Assembly: GCF_036017035.1 (NCBI RefSeq)
Contig: NZ_JAYXHS010000004.1
Span: 62,001 to 126,000, forward strand
DNA from: Viridibacterium silvisoli
Lineage (GTDB): Bacteria; Pseudomonadota; Gammaproteobacteria; Burkholderiales; Rhodocyclaceae
Reading direction: 5' to 3'
DNA: 64,000 nt
The notes below the pieces were generated by a model. The model was given only the letters and a program-made list of their open reading frames with translations, had not been told where the DNA came from and did not search any database. The position numbers and the translations under genes were made by a program. Shown here piece after piece: positions 17,490 through 25,659 of the stretch. Numbering within the stretch: position 1 is the stretch's first letter; each line of letters starts with the position of its first letter.

Positions 17490-18118
17490 GAGCCTTGCTT
17501 GCTTTCATGCGGCAGATGGCGCCAGATGAACACGCCTTGCCCCAGCATGAAAAGGAACATCAAGGCTGTGCTGATGAACATCTTGAAGTTGAACCAGGCA
17601 TCTTCCGAGTAGTTGTACGCGACGTAGATATTCAGCAGGCCCATGGCCACGAAAAACACGATCCATGCCGCGTTGAGCCTGTTCCATAGGGGCGTGGGGA
17701 GCTCCAGTTCTCCTCCCAGCATGGTCTTGAGCAGGTTGCGTTTCCAGACAAGCTGACCAAGCAGCAGAGCGGCACTGAGCAGCCAATAGAAAATGCTGAA
17801 CTTCCACTTGATGAATGTAGGGCTGTGGAACCAGATTGTCAGGCCGCCGAAAACGACTGCCAGCGCCAGACCTACCAGCAGGACTTTCGGCACAGGCTCT
17901 TTTCGTGCCTTCAGCCACACCACTTGCAGCGCAATGGCGATCACGACTACGACAGTCGCCAGAATTGTCGGTGCTTCCTGGGGGCCCACAACGCCTCCCG
18001 AAACCATGAAGCCGAGCCAATCGGTCGCTAATTGCGCAGCCCAATCACTATGGGCCTTGGAATACTTGAATGCACCGTAAAAGAAGATGACGGGCAGCAG
18101 ATCGAAGAGGAATTTCAT
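17486..18118 (-). CDS. yciB: YciB / intracellular septation protein A, inner membrane protein
   Basis: Encodes 210 aa, slightly longer than E. coli YciB. It is an inner-membrane protein linked to septation and envelope maintenance and interacts with division and elongation proteins. Seen: the diagnostic N-terminus MKFLFDLLPVIFFYGAFKYS, then several hydrophobic helices including TILATVVVVIAIALQVVW, LLVGLALAVVFGGLTIWF and WIVFFVAMGLLNIYVAYN, with conserved HSPTFIKWKFSIFYWLL and WFNFKMFISTALMFLF. It begins the yciB-bolA-ppi run and overlaps bolA by 4 bp. The molecular function is not defined for the family. Confidence 0.94.
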   Translation of the reverse strand: MKFLFDLLPVIFFYGAFKYSKAHSDWAAQLATDWLGFMVSGGVVGPQEAPTILATVVVVIAIALQVVWLKARKEPVPKVLLVGLALAVVFGGLTIWFHSPTFIKWKFSIFYWLLSAALLLGQLVWKRNLLKTMLGGELELPTPLWNRLNAAWIVFFVAMGLLNIYVAYNYSEDAWFNFKMFISTALMFLFMLGQGVFIWRHLPHESKQGS

Positions 18119-18194
18119 GGCTGCGGATTATAGTCGAGTGTGTGTGACGGGGAGGCTTGCGTCGATGCGCGGCTACGGCGCATCCATTACGAGA

Positions 18195-19550
18195 TCATGC
18201 GGGGAGGGAAATTCGCGCGAGCAGACCGCCGCCGGGGCGGGGCAGTAGTTCCAGTGAGCCGTCGTGGAGGCGTGCTATGCGCTCTACGATGGCCAGCCCC
18301 AGTCCAGAGCCGCGGGCATTGCTGCGCGCTTCCTCAAGGCGCGTAAAAGGCCGTTTGAGCCGTTCTACCTGGTCTGGCGGAATGCCGGGGCCTCGGTCTG
18401 CAACATCGATGTTCAGCTGCGCACCTTCCCGTGTCAGCGCGAGCTCGATCGGCAGCTCCTCTCCTGCGTATCGCCAGGCGTTGTCGATCAGGTTCGCAAT
18501 TGCGCGTCGCAAGGAGTGTGCTCGAACCGCGTGGGGGGGAAGTGCGTCGCTATGTAGCGTGATTTGCAAGCCACGACGACGATAGGCTTCGACGATGTCG
18601 TTCATGAACGCCGATAGATCGCAGGGCTCAGCCATCTCAGCCTGTGCATCCCGAGCAAAATCGAGAAACTGGCCGATGATGCGATCCATTTCATCAATGT
18701 CTTCCCCCATGGCGCTGACGTCGTCGCTTGATGCGCCAGAGAGCTCGATGCCCAGGCGCAGGCGCGACAAGGGCGTGCGCAGATCATGTGAAACCCCGGC
18801 AAGAATCAGTGCCCGATCCGATTCAAGCTGGGTCAGGTCGCGGGACATCTGATTGAACGCGCTGGCCACCGCCACGATCTCGCGTGAACCTCGTTCTGTC
18901 AGGGGCGGGGGAAGCTCTCCTTGCCCGACCTTGCGTGCAGCCTGCTCCAGCGCCTTGAGAGGTCGCGTGATGCCGAACACCAGCAGGTAGGCGCCAACCA
19001 ATGACAGCAGGCCGGTGGCGATACCCCAGCCGATCCAGCCGGCCACCCCCCTGTGCGGCACGCGCTCGGCGGGAATCATCAGCCAGTATTGATCGTCCGG
19101 AACTTCAGTGTCGAGAATGAAGCTGATGTAGAAGCCTGGCTGCCCCTCGATGGCAGACGCGAGTCGGGTCGAAGGCCCGAGGCGTTGACGCAGTTCGGTA
19201 CTGAGATTGCGGATCAGTTCTGAATCTTCAACCGGCGTCACCAGGTCGCTGGGCTCGGCAGGATAGATGCGGATGCCTTCGATGCTGATCAGGTTGCGTA
19301 GCAGGGCGGTTTGCTGGTTCGCATCTGACGCCAGAAGTGCGGCGCGCGTGAGATTGACGACGCTCACCAGCATCTGGGCGGTCTGGCGCGTGCGTGGTTT
19401 GATCGCGAACTGGTTGTAGATCTGGAACCATGCAAACAGTGACAGCCCCATCAGGAGCGCGATCAGCAGAAAGGTCCGCCACAGTAGTGTCTGTGGCCAT
19501 GGAAAGCGCATGACGTGTTGGCGCCATCCGCGGCCTCTGTCGGCTAACAC
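18195..19550 (-). CDS. envZ: Osmolarity-type sensor histidine kinase EnvZ
   Basis: Encodes 451 aa from a GTG lying 3 bp past the ompR stop; an ATG 39 bp inside is a possible alternative start. EnvZ is an inner-membrane kinase/phosphatase of OmpR that answers osmolarity and cytoplasmic cues. Seen: TM1 around residues 22-45 (LLWRTFLLIALLMGLSLFAW), a periplasmic domain of about 130 residues, TM2 (IGWGIATGLLSLVGAYLLVF), a HAMP domain, the H-box AGVSHDLRTPLSRLRLGIE with the phosphorylated His, then N-box NLIDNAWRYAG, G1 DRGPGIPPDQ and G2 GSGLGLAIVERIA. All catalytic boxes are intact. It is co-transcribed with ompR. Confidence 0.95.
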   Translation of the reverse strand: MLADRGRGWRQHVMRFPWPQTLLWRTFLLIALLMGLSLFAWFQIYNQFAIKPRTRQTAQMLVSVVNLTRAALLASDANQQTALLRNLISIEGIRIYPAEPSDLVTPVEDSELIRNLSTELRQRLGPSTRLASAIEGQPGFYISFILDTEVPDDQYWLMIPAERVPHRGVAGWIGWGIATGLLSLVGAYLLVFGITRPLKALEQAARKVGQGELPPPLTERGSREIVAVASAFNQMSRDLTQLESDRALILAGVSHDLRTPLSRLRLGIELSGASSDDVSAMGEDIDEMDRIIGQFLDFARDAQAEMAEPCDLSAFMNDIVEAYRRRGLQITLHSDALPPHAVRAHSLRRAIANLIDNAWRYAGEELPIELALTREGAQLNIDVADRGPGIPPDQVERLKRPFTRLEEARSNARGSGLGLAIVERIARLHDGSLELLPRPGGGLLARISLPA

Positions 19551-19553
19551 CTA

Positions 19554-20288
19554 TTACGCGCCCTCGGAGTGGCGTGCGCCATCGGGTACGAAGACGTACC
19601 CAAAGCCCCATACCGTCTGGATGTAGCGCGGCTTGGCGGCTTCCTCTTCGACGAGTTTGCGCAGGCGTGAAATCTGCACGTCGATGGAGCGATCGAAAAC
19701 GTCGTACTCGCGGCCTCGCGCCAACTCCATGAGTTTGTCGCGCGAGAGTGGCTGGCGCGGGTGCTGCAGCAAAACCTTGAGCAATGCGAACTCGCCTGTC
19801 GTGAGTGAAACGTCCTCGCCTTTGCGGATAAGGCGGCGCGCGGCGAGGTCGACTCTGACCTGACCGAACTCGATGATCGTTTCTTCTTCCGCCGGAGCGC
19901 CTGGCAGATTCTTTGGTCGCCTGCGTAGCACCGCATGGATCCGTGCCACCAGTTCGCGAGGGTTGAAGGGTTTGGGCAGGTAGTCGTCAGCCCCCACTTC
20001 GAGACCGACGATGCGGTCGACCTCATCACCTCGTGCGGTGAGCATGATGATGGGCAGGGTATTGTCATTGGCGCGCAAACGCCGGCAGATCGACAAGCCA
20101 TCTTCGCCCGGCAGCATCAGATCAAGCACCAGCAGGTCGTGGTGTTCCCGTGCCATGGCGCGATCCATCTGCGCAGCATCGGCAACGGCCTTGACGGTGA
20201 AGCCCTGTTCGGCGAGATAGCGGTCGAGCAGGTTGCGCAGGCGGGCGTCGTCATCGACGACAAGAATGCGGAAACGTTCTTTGTCCAT
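19554..20288 (-). CDS. ompR: Two-component response regulator OmpR
   Basis: Encodes 244 aa. OmpR controls porin and envelope genes after phosphorylation by EnvZ. Seen: a receiver domain with acidic pair DDD near residue 12, phospho-acceptor Asp in LLVLDLMLPGEDGLSICRRL, switch Thr in IIMLTARGDEVDRIVG, Lys in YLPKPFNPREL, and a C-terminal winged helix with SLTTGEFALLKVLLQHPRQP and the recognition/wing region RSIDVQISRLRK and YIQTVWGFGYVFVPDG. These segments are almost those of E. coli OmpR, which separates it from other OmpR/PhoB family members. It is followed by envZ. An OmpR-box-like site lies about 94 bp upstream of the start, suggesting autoregulation. Confidence 0.96.
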   Translation of the reverse strand: MDKERFRILVVDDDARLRNLLDRYLAEQGFTVKAVADAAQMDRAMAREHHDLLVLDLMLPGEDGLSICRRLRANDNTLPIIMLTARGDEVDRIVGLEVGADDYLPKPFNPRELVARIHAVLRRRPKNLPGAPAEEETIIEFGQVRVDLAARRLIRKGEDVSLTTGEFALLKVLLQHPRQPLSRDKLMELARGREYDVFDRSIDVQISRLRKLVEEEAAKPRYIQTVWGFGYVFVPDGARHSEGA

Positions 20289-20381
20289 GCCTGCATCCTA
20301 TGCGCAACGTCGCAACCTGTCAGCTTGGCGCAACACGCAGGACGCCTCAAGTGTGAGCAACTGTTGCCAACTCCGGGGCTC

Positions 20382-20397
20382 TTTACATTTGCTTACA
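20382..20397. promoter_or_regulatory. OmpR/RstA-box-like site upstream of ompR
   Basis: TTTACATTTGCTTACA (20382-20397) contains TACAT-N4-TTACA, two direct half-sites with OmpR-family spacing. It lies in the 224-bp gap between divergent ompR and the 20513 gene and could serve either. A second ACATTTGC follows at about 20409. Confidence 0.5.
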
Positions 20398-20512
20398 AGC
20401 CACTGCCAAACATTTGCACAAAGGTTGGCGCGGTGGTCGAAGATGTGGATGTGGTGAGTCGCTGGCGCGCCCTGAGCGCTGCACTTCGCCCCGCAGGTAA
20501 TATTGCCAAGAC

Positions 20513-20992
20513 ATGAAGCGTCTCTTCCTTGTGATGATTGTTGTTTTGCTCGGCCACGCATCGTCACTGCATGCGCGTGAGCCTGCACGTCGCGACGGCC
20601 CGCGTGAGGCAGTTGGCAACGATGCTGAGCGGGACGACATGGAGCGTCGCCGGATGGAGCGCTTTGCCGAACGGCGTGAACGGCTGCGCGGGCTACGCGA
20701 GGAGATGTTGCGCACCCAGCCCCGACCCGGACCGAATGGCGGGCCGCACCCATGGTCGTACGGTAGCCCTTTTCGCGACGAGGATCTGCCGCGCGATGTC
20801 CATCGCATGGCGCCGGATCGTCGCGACCCCATGCGCCCGCCGATGCCGCCACTATTGCGCGATAACGAAAGTATCCGCGAGAGCTTGCGCGAAGGTGCAC
20901 GCGAGAACATGCGTCGATTGACGCCGGAAGAGCGCCAGGAATTCAGGCGCCAGTTGCACAACGCGGGGCGGGACGTTTATCGCGGGCAGTAA
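20513..20992 (+). CDS. Small secreted Arg/Pro-rich protein of unknown function
   Basis: Encodes 159 aa. I do not recognise a named family. Seen: a signal peptide of about 22 residues (LFLVMIVVLLGHASSLHA), then a highly charged region with many Arg, Glu and Asp residues (for example ERRRMERFAERRERLRGLRE), a Pro-rich middle (PRPGPNGGPHPWS, RRDPMRPPMPP), and a C-terminal helix MRRLTPEERQEFRRQLHNAG. The last part resembles short LTPEER-type helices in small periplasmic stress proteins, but this is only a pattern resemblance. It is divergent from ompR and shares the upstream region with the OmpR-box-like site, so envelope-stress control is possible. The codon pattern matches the surrounding core genes. 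Confidence 0.7.
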   Translation: MKRLFLVMIVVLLGHASSLHAREPARRDGPREAVGNDAERDDMERRRMERFAERRERLRGLREEMLRTQPRPGPNGGPHPWSYGSPFRDEDLPRDVHRMAPDRRDPMRPPMPPLLRDNESIRESLREGARENMRRLTPEERQEFRRQLHNAGRDVYRGQ

Positions 20993-21020
20993 GTGATGTC
21001 CGGGATATTGGCCCGTCACT

Positions 21021-21824
21021 TCACAGCGTCACCGTTGTCAGTCGTTCAGCTGCAAGGCGTTCCAGCAAGCGCGGCAATACATCCAGCACGACGGGGCGGC
21101 CCTCCGTGGTGCGTGCAGCGTGCGCGTCGTGAAGGAGCAGGATGTCCCCTCCTGCAAGGTCCCTGGTCAGGCGGCGCATCACGACTTCCGCATCGCCTTC
21201 GCGTGTATCAAAACCGCGTCGGGTCCAGCTTACGAGTTGCAAGCCTTGTTTGTGCAGCACGTAATCGAGGAAGGGGTTGCGCAGGCCAGCCGGTGCGCGG
21301 AAGTAACGCGGACGTCGTCCGGTCGCGTTCTCGATGCTGTCCTGGGCGCGCGCAATTTCATCATTCATCGCGCGCGGCCCCAGTACGGAAAAATTGTGCC
21401 GGTGTTGCTCTGAGTGATTCTCGATGCAATGGCCCGCAGCAACGATTTCGCGTGCTAGTCCGGCGTGGGCGGTGACGTGCTTGCCGATACAGAAAAAACT
21501 CGCACGTGCACGATGCCTTTCAAGAATTTCCAGGACCTTCGGGGTGATCCTGGGGTCAGGGCCGTCATCGATCGTGATCCATACTTCACCGCGTACTGCA
21601 GCCGCTTCGGGCAGGCGCAACATGTTCGGCCCCAGCCAGGTCGAGCGTGGCCACAAACCCGTTGCTGCAACGAGGGCGTGATCCAGCAGGAGTGTCGTCA
21701 GGGCCCAGGGCATGAGGCTTGGTGTGGTGGCTGCCACCGCGATCGCGCCCCCATGTATGGCGAGAGAGGCTTGCAGGAAGGGGGTGGGTCGCCAGGTGGC
21801 AGGGGGCATTGACGTGGGTTTCAT
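21021..21824 (-). CDS. Polysaccharide deacetylase family protein (NodB homology domain)
   Basis: Encodes about 267 aa if it starts at the ATG at 21824; the frame stays open upstream to 22100, but that would run into tsaB and lacks domain content. No good ribosome site is visible, so the start is uncertain. Carbohydrate esterase family 4 members remove acetyl groups from glycans with a metal ion. Seen: hydrophobic N-terminal segments (HGGAIAVAATTPSLMPWALT), motif 1 ITIDDGPDPRITPKVLEIL, the metal-binding HSEQHRH (HS-x-x-H), motif 3 YFRAPAGLRNPFLDYV, and a late DILLLHDAHAARTTEGR with the conserved His. The N-terminal hydrophobic stretch suggests membrane attachment. Substrate (peptidoglycan, exopolysaccharide or lipid-linked sugar) cannot be told. 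Confidence 0.86.
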   Translation of the reverse strand: MKPTSMPPATWRPTPFLQASLAIHGGAIAVAATTPSLMPWALTTLLLDHALVAATGLWPRSTWLGPNMLRLPEAAAVRGEVWITIDDGPDPRITPKVLEILERHRARASFFCIGKHVTAHAGLAREIVAAGHCIENHSEQHRHNFSVLGPRAMNDEIARAQDSIENATGRRPRYFRAPAGLRNPFLDYVLHKQGLQLVSWTRRGFDTREGDAEVVMRRLTRDLAGGDILLLHDAHAARTTEGRPVVLDVLPRLLERLAAERLTTVTL

Positions 21825-21970
21825 GAAAGCAAAGGGCGGTGTCGTGCCTGAAAAGTGAGGCGATACTAGACCAGAATCTGCCATGGAATCTCGTATCGAA
21901 GCGGCCGCCGCACCATGGATCCGGGATGTGGCGGGCAAAGGTCTGTGCGGTCGCACGTTACAATGCCGCC

Positions 21971-22669
21971 ATGAGCATGATCCTGTCCATCGAGACTTCC
22001 TGCGAGCATGGCTCGATTGCCCTGCTGCGTGGTGATGAACTACTGAGCCGCCTGCTACCTGTCGGCGGCAATACGCACTCGGGAGCATTGCTGCCCGCAA
22101 TCAGGCAATTGCTGGCCGAAGCAGATGCCTCAGTCAGTGCTCTCGATGCCATTGCTTTTGGCCGTGGCCCGGGCGCCTTCACGGGGGTTCGTCTGGCGTG
22201 CGGCGTGGCGCAGGGGCTGGCCCTGGGCGGAGATTTGCCCGTGGCGGCGATCAGTTCGCTTGAGGCTCTGGCCTTACCCTTCGTCCAGCGAGCAGAAAGG
22301 CTCTATTGCGCTATGGATGCGCGCATGAGCGAGATTTACGCGGCGATGTATGTCGTAGCCAGTGGCGCCTTGCAGGCGCCAGATGAGGTCGTATGCGTCC
22401 CGCCCGATGCCGCACCTGTGCCCGATGACGGAATCTGGTCAGGCGTAGGGACTGCATTCTCTGCTTATGCGCCGCAGCTTGCGGAGCGCCTGGGTGGCCG
22501 GGTAGAGGTACTGGACGCGCTTGCCGTGCCCTGTGCGGGGAGCGTTGCACGCCTCGCGGCAGCGGCTCCGGCGCTCTGGCGCGATGCGGCACTGGCGGCG
22601 CCAGACTATGTGCGTAACCGCGTTGCGCTGACGACGGCAGAGCGTCTGGCCCAAGGGGGCAAGGCTTGA
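21971..22669 (+). CDS. tsaB: tRNA threonylcarbamoyladenosine biosynthesis protein TsaB
   Basis: Encodes 232 aa from the ATG at 21971 (MSMILSIETS); a second ATG two codons later is possible. TsaB is the inactive Kae1-like partner of TsaD in the complex that makes t6A37 on ANN-reading tRNAs. Seen: the ASKHA-fold start MILSIETSCEHGSIALL, GGNTHSGALLPAIRQLLAEA, the signature FGRGPGAFTGVRLACGVAQG, and ISSLEALALPFV. The second metal-binding His pair of TsaD is absent, as expected for TsaB. The stop overlaps the rimI start by 4 bp. tsaB-rimI-UDG is a familiar betaproteobacterial order. Confidence 0.95.
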   Translation: MSMILSIETSCEHGSIALLRGDELLSRLLPVGGNTHSGALLPAIRQLLAEADASVSALDAIAFGRGPGAFTGVRLACGVAQGLALGGDLPVAAISSLEALALPFVQRAERLYCAMDARMSEIYAAMYVVASGALQAPDEVVCVPPDAAPVPDDGIWSGVGTAFSAYAPQLAERLGGRVEVLDALAVPCAGSVARLAAAAPALWRDAALAAPDYVRNRVALTTAERLAQGGKA

Positions 22670-23145
22670 GCGCGCAGGAGCAGGTGGCGGTGCATGTGGT
22701 CTTTCGCCCAATGGCCGAAGAGGATCTGGATTGGGTCAGTCAGACAGAGCAGGGTATCTATGCTTTTCCGTGGAGCCGCACCAATTTTGCTGACTCGTTA
22801 TCTGCTGGCTACAGCAGCTGGATCATGCTTGTCGATGGCCAGGCCGTGGGTTACGCGGTGCTGATGCTGGTCATGGATGAAGCGCATCTGCTTAACATCA
22901 GCATCAAGCCGGCACTGCAAGGGCGCGGTTTGGGGACCTTGTTGCTGGAGCATGTCTGCGCCGTCGCTTCGCGCGCGGGAGGTGTTCAGATGTTCCTCGA
23001 AGTACGCGCCTCGAACGAGGCAGGGTTACGGCTGTACGACAAATGGAGTTTTGTACGGATAGGTCAGCGCAAGGACTATTACCCGGCCGTCAATGGACGA
23101 GAAGATGCCATTGTGATGAGGCGGGAAATGGGTCGGCAAGAATGA
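22666..23145 (+). CDS. rimI: Ribosomal protein S18-alanine N-acetyltransferase RimI
   Basis: Encodes 159 aa from a TTG start overlapping the tsaB stop (TTGA), preceded by an AAGGGGG ribosome site. RimI acetylates the N-terminal alanine of ribosomal protein S18. Seen: the GNAT fold, FRPMAEEDLDWVSQTEQGIY, FPWSRTNFADSLSAGY, the acceptor strand AHLLNISIKPALQGRGLGTLL with the acetyl-CoA pyrophosphate loop Q-G-R-G-L-G, and the C-terminal FLEVRASNEAGLRLYDKWSF and KDYYPAVNGREDAIVMR. All these are RimI hallmarks. It lies inside the tsaB-rimI-UDG run. Confidence 0.94.
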   Translation: MSAQEQVAVHVVFRPMAEEDLDWVSQTEQGIYAFPWSRTNFADSLSAGYSSWIMLVDGQAVGYAVLMLVMDEAHLLNISIKPALQGRGLGTLLLEHVCAVASRAGGVQMFLEVRASNEAGLRLYDKWSFVRIGQRKDYYPAVNGREDAIVMRREMGRQE

Positions 23146-23169
23146 GTCGGGAATCATGAGGTTTTGCGG

Positions 23170-23973
23170 ATGAGCGTCGACAAGACACGCGTATTGGCAG
23201 AGATGGGCATCAAGCCATTGTGGCGCCTGCGTGAGCCGCTGGCCCAACCTGCGCGGGCGGAGGAGAGCATTGCGTTGGCGCCTGAGCCGATGCGTGAAAG
23301 GGCGCCTGATCCGATTCCGGCCATGCAGCCGGAGCTGGCGCAAATCGTCCGTCAATTGGCGACTCAATCTGTGTTGGAGACCGAAACATCCGGTGTGTCC
23401 GCGCTTGGTTGGGAGGAGCTCAGCAGCACGGTGGCCGATTGCCGTGCCTGTGGTCTGTGCAAGGCTCGCAAGCAGGCCGTCTTTGGTGTGGGCGACAGGC
23501 AGGCTGACTGGATGTTCGTAGGTGAAGGTCCGGGTGCGGAGGAGGATGAGCGCGGCGAACCTTTTGTGGGCCAGGCCGGCAAGCTGCTCGACGCAATGCT
23601 GGAAGCCAGTGGACTCAAACGTGGCGAGAAGGTGTACATCGCCAATGCGGTGAAATGTCGCCCGCCTGGTAATCGCACGCCGGAGGCCGACGAGATCGCG
23701 GCGTGTCGCCCTTACCTCGATCGCCAGATCGAGCTCGTCAAACCGAAATTGCTGATTGCATTGGGCCGACCGGCAGCGCAAGCCTTGCTCGGGCGCGAGA
23801 TGAGCATTGCATCAGCGCGCGGCAAATTGCATCAATACGCGCACGCGGGCGGCGCGATTCCCGTCGTGGTCACGTATCACCCCGCCTATTTGCTGCGGAA
23901 TCTCCCGGACAAGGCCAAGGCCTGGGTGGATATGTGTTTTGCGGCGGACACGATAGCGCAGTCGCGTGACTGA
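23170..23973 (+). CDS. Uracil-DNA glycosylase, family 4 (iron-sulfur type)
   Basis: Encodes 267 aa from the ATG at 23170. Family 4 UDGs remove uracil from DNA and carry a 4Fe-4S cluster. Seen: an N-terminal Pro/Ala-rich extension of about 85 residues, then CRACGLCKARKQAVFGVG with two cluster cysteines, the active-site motif GEGPGAEEDERGEPFVGQAG, NAVKCRPPGNRTPEADEIAACRPYL with the other two cysteines, and the C-terminal YHPAYLLRNLPDKAKAWVD. In many betaproteobacteria this protein is annotated as a phage SPO1 DNA-polymerase-related protein; the glycosylase fold is the better description. It starts 25 bp after rimI and is probably co-transcribed. Confidence 0.93.
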   Translation: MSVDKTRVLAEMGIKPLWRLREPLAQPARAEESIALAPEPMRERAPDPIPAMQPELAQIVRQLATQSVLETETSGVSALGWEELSSTVADCRACGLCKARKQAVFGVGDRQADWMFVGEGPGAEEDERGEPFVGQAGKLLDAMLEASGLKRGEKVYIANAVKCRPPGNRTPEADEIAACRPYLDRQIELVKPKLLIALGRPAAQALLGREMSIASARGKLHQYAHAGGAIPVVVTYHPAYLLRNLPDKAKAWVDMCFAADTIAQSRD

Positions 23974-24018
23974 TCATTTGCTTCGCGCCCGCTTCGCCTT
24001 CGGCTCGCGAGGGCGAAA

Positions 24019-25344
24019 TCAGTGCGGGTGATCTTCCAGCAAAGCCAGGTCGTCGTGCTCGGCCTGGTTGCGGACGTGGCGTAGCTTGATCAGATACATG
24101 ATGCCGGCAACAAACAGGCCGAAGGCGACGATGGTGATGTTCACCGACACGCCCAGCCAGCCCAGCAAGAAGTACAGGAAGGTCATGACGAGAATGCTCA
24201 GGTTCTCGTTGAAGTTCTGGACCGCAATCGAGTGCCCGGCACCCATCAGCACGTGACCGCGGTGTTGCAGCAGCGCATTCATCGGCACGACGAAAAAGCC
24301 GGACAAGGCACCGAGCAGGATCATCATGAACATGACCGCCATGGTGCGCAGGTGCAGATCAAACTGCATTTGCATGCCCAGCAACTCGAAGATCGGCAAG
24401 TGCACATTGAGCTTGGGCATGTAGGGCAGAGCGACCATCAATGGCACGACGAGCCCCATGGCAATGCCGATGGGGATCACCTTCATCGAATGTCTCAGCG
24501 TCAGCATGCGCGCGGCAAGCACGGCACCAATTGCCACGCCGATTGCTACGACGCCCTGTAGTCGGGTGGACTGCGACAGGCCGAGCCCCAGCATCTTGCC
24601 GGCCCAGTCGATCACGATGAACTGCAGGGTTGCGCCGGCCCCCCAGAACAAGGTCGTCACAGCCAGGGAAATCTGGCCGAGCTTGTCACGCCAGAGCAGG
24701 CGCGTGCAGTGGATGAACTCGCGCAGCATGTAGATCGGATCGTGCTTGAGCGAGGTGTGGACGACGCCCGTGTCCGGCACATAGCGATTCAGGATCGCTG
24801 CAATCACATACAGAAGCCCGACCAGCAGCAGGCTGATCTGGGCCGAGTGGGTAATCAGTGGCAGATGCAGACTCATCGACCAGGTCGCGAAGCTTGGCAT
24901 GATCAGCATGCCACCGAGCAGGGAGCCGAGAATGATGGCGCCCACCGTCAGGCCTTCGATCCAGCCATTGGCTGCGACCAGCTTCGCGGGCGGCAACATT
25001 TCCGTGAGGATGCCGTACTTGGCTGGCGAATACGCCGCAGCGCCGAGCCCGACGATGGCGTAAGCGAACAATGGGTGGGCGCCGAACAGCATCATGGCGC
25101 AACCGAAGATCTTGATTGCGTTGCTGATGTACATCACGCGCCATTTCGGCATCGAGTCGGCAAAAGCGCCTACGAAGGCGGCAAGCACGACATAAGAGAG
25201 TGTGAAGGAGGTCTTGAGTAGGGGGGCGTACTCGGGTGGAGCCTGCAGGTCGACCAATATGGATATGGCGCAAATGAGCAATGCGTTGTCCGCCAGCGCA
25301 GAAAAAAACTGCGCTGCCATGACGATGTAGAACCCTGCACCCAT
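24019..25344 (-). CDS. lplT: Lysophospholipid transporter LplT-like (MFS)
   Basis: Encodes 441 aa from the ATG at 25344 (MGAGFYIVMAAQFFSALADN); the frame is open upstream, but the family begins here. LplT flips lysophosphatidylethanolamine across the inner membrane for reacylation by Aas. Seen: about twelve hydrophobic helices, the early motif QFFSALADNALLICAISIL with the functional DN pair, AAFVGAFADSMPKWRVMYISN between helices 2 and 3 (MFS motif A region), and YSPAKYGILTEMLPPAKLVAANG. The C-terminal tail is cytoplasmic and charged. It is divergent from a LysR regulator. No aas gene is beside it. The substrate is inferred from homology. Confidence 0.87.
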   Translation of the reverse strand: MGAGFYIVMAAQFFSALADNALLICAISILVDLQAPPEYAPLLKTSFTLSYVVLAAFVGAFADSMPKWRVMYISNAIKIFGCAMMLFGAHPLFAYAIVGLGAAAYSPAKYGILTEMLPPAKLVAANGWIEGLTVGAIILGSLLGGMLIMPSFATWSMSLHLPLITHSAQISLLLVGLLYVIAAILNRYVPDTGVVHTSLKHDPIYMLREFIHCTRLLWRDKLGQISLAVTTLFWGAGATLQFIVIDWAGKMLGLGLSQSTRLQGVVAIGVAIGAVLAARMLTLRHSMKVIPIGIAMGLVVPLMVALPYMPKLNVHLPIFELLGMQMQFDLHLRTMAVMFMMILLGALSGFFVVPMNALLQHRGHVLMGAGHSIAVQNFNENLSILVMTFLYFLLGWLGVSVNITIVAFGLFVAGIMYLIKLRHVRNQAEHDDLALLEDHPH

Positions 25345-25628
25345 CCGGAACCCTTGTCTCTCTGTGCGGCTGACTGCGGCTAGCCAAGGCTGTCGCTGCG
25401 ATTTGTTTTCTGATTCGTCACACCCATGCAAGTTGCAATGTGATGACGGCTCGCACGATAAATGCGCCTTCTGGCCAGCCCAGCGGCCGGCAGCAAGCGC
25501 CGTTTATACCACATGGGGTTTGCTGCAGCGCTAAACAAGGCTGCTCAGCGTGATCTGGCCGGGCTGCCTGCACGGGCAGTCGCGACGATAGGGCTTTTCT
25601 TGTGTGGGTGTTTGTGATGCAATTCGCG

Positions 25629-25643
25629 ATAAGAGTTACTTAT
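25629..25643. promoter_or_regulatory. LysR-type operator just upstream of the LysR gene
   Basis: ATAAGAGTTACTTAT is a perfect palindrome (ATAAG-N5-CTTAT) with the T-N11-A pattern of LysR-type binding sites. It ends 16 bp before the chosen start at 25660, in the 315-bp divergent gap shared with lplT. The rest of that gap shows no other clear signal. Confidence 0.6.
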
Positions 25644-25659
25644 GTTGCGAGGCAGCATC

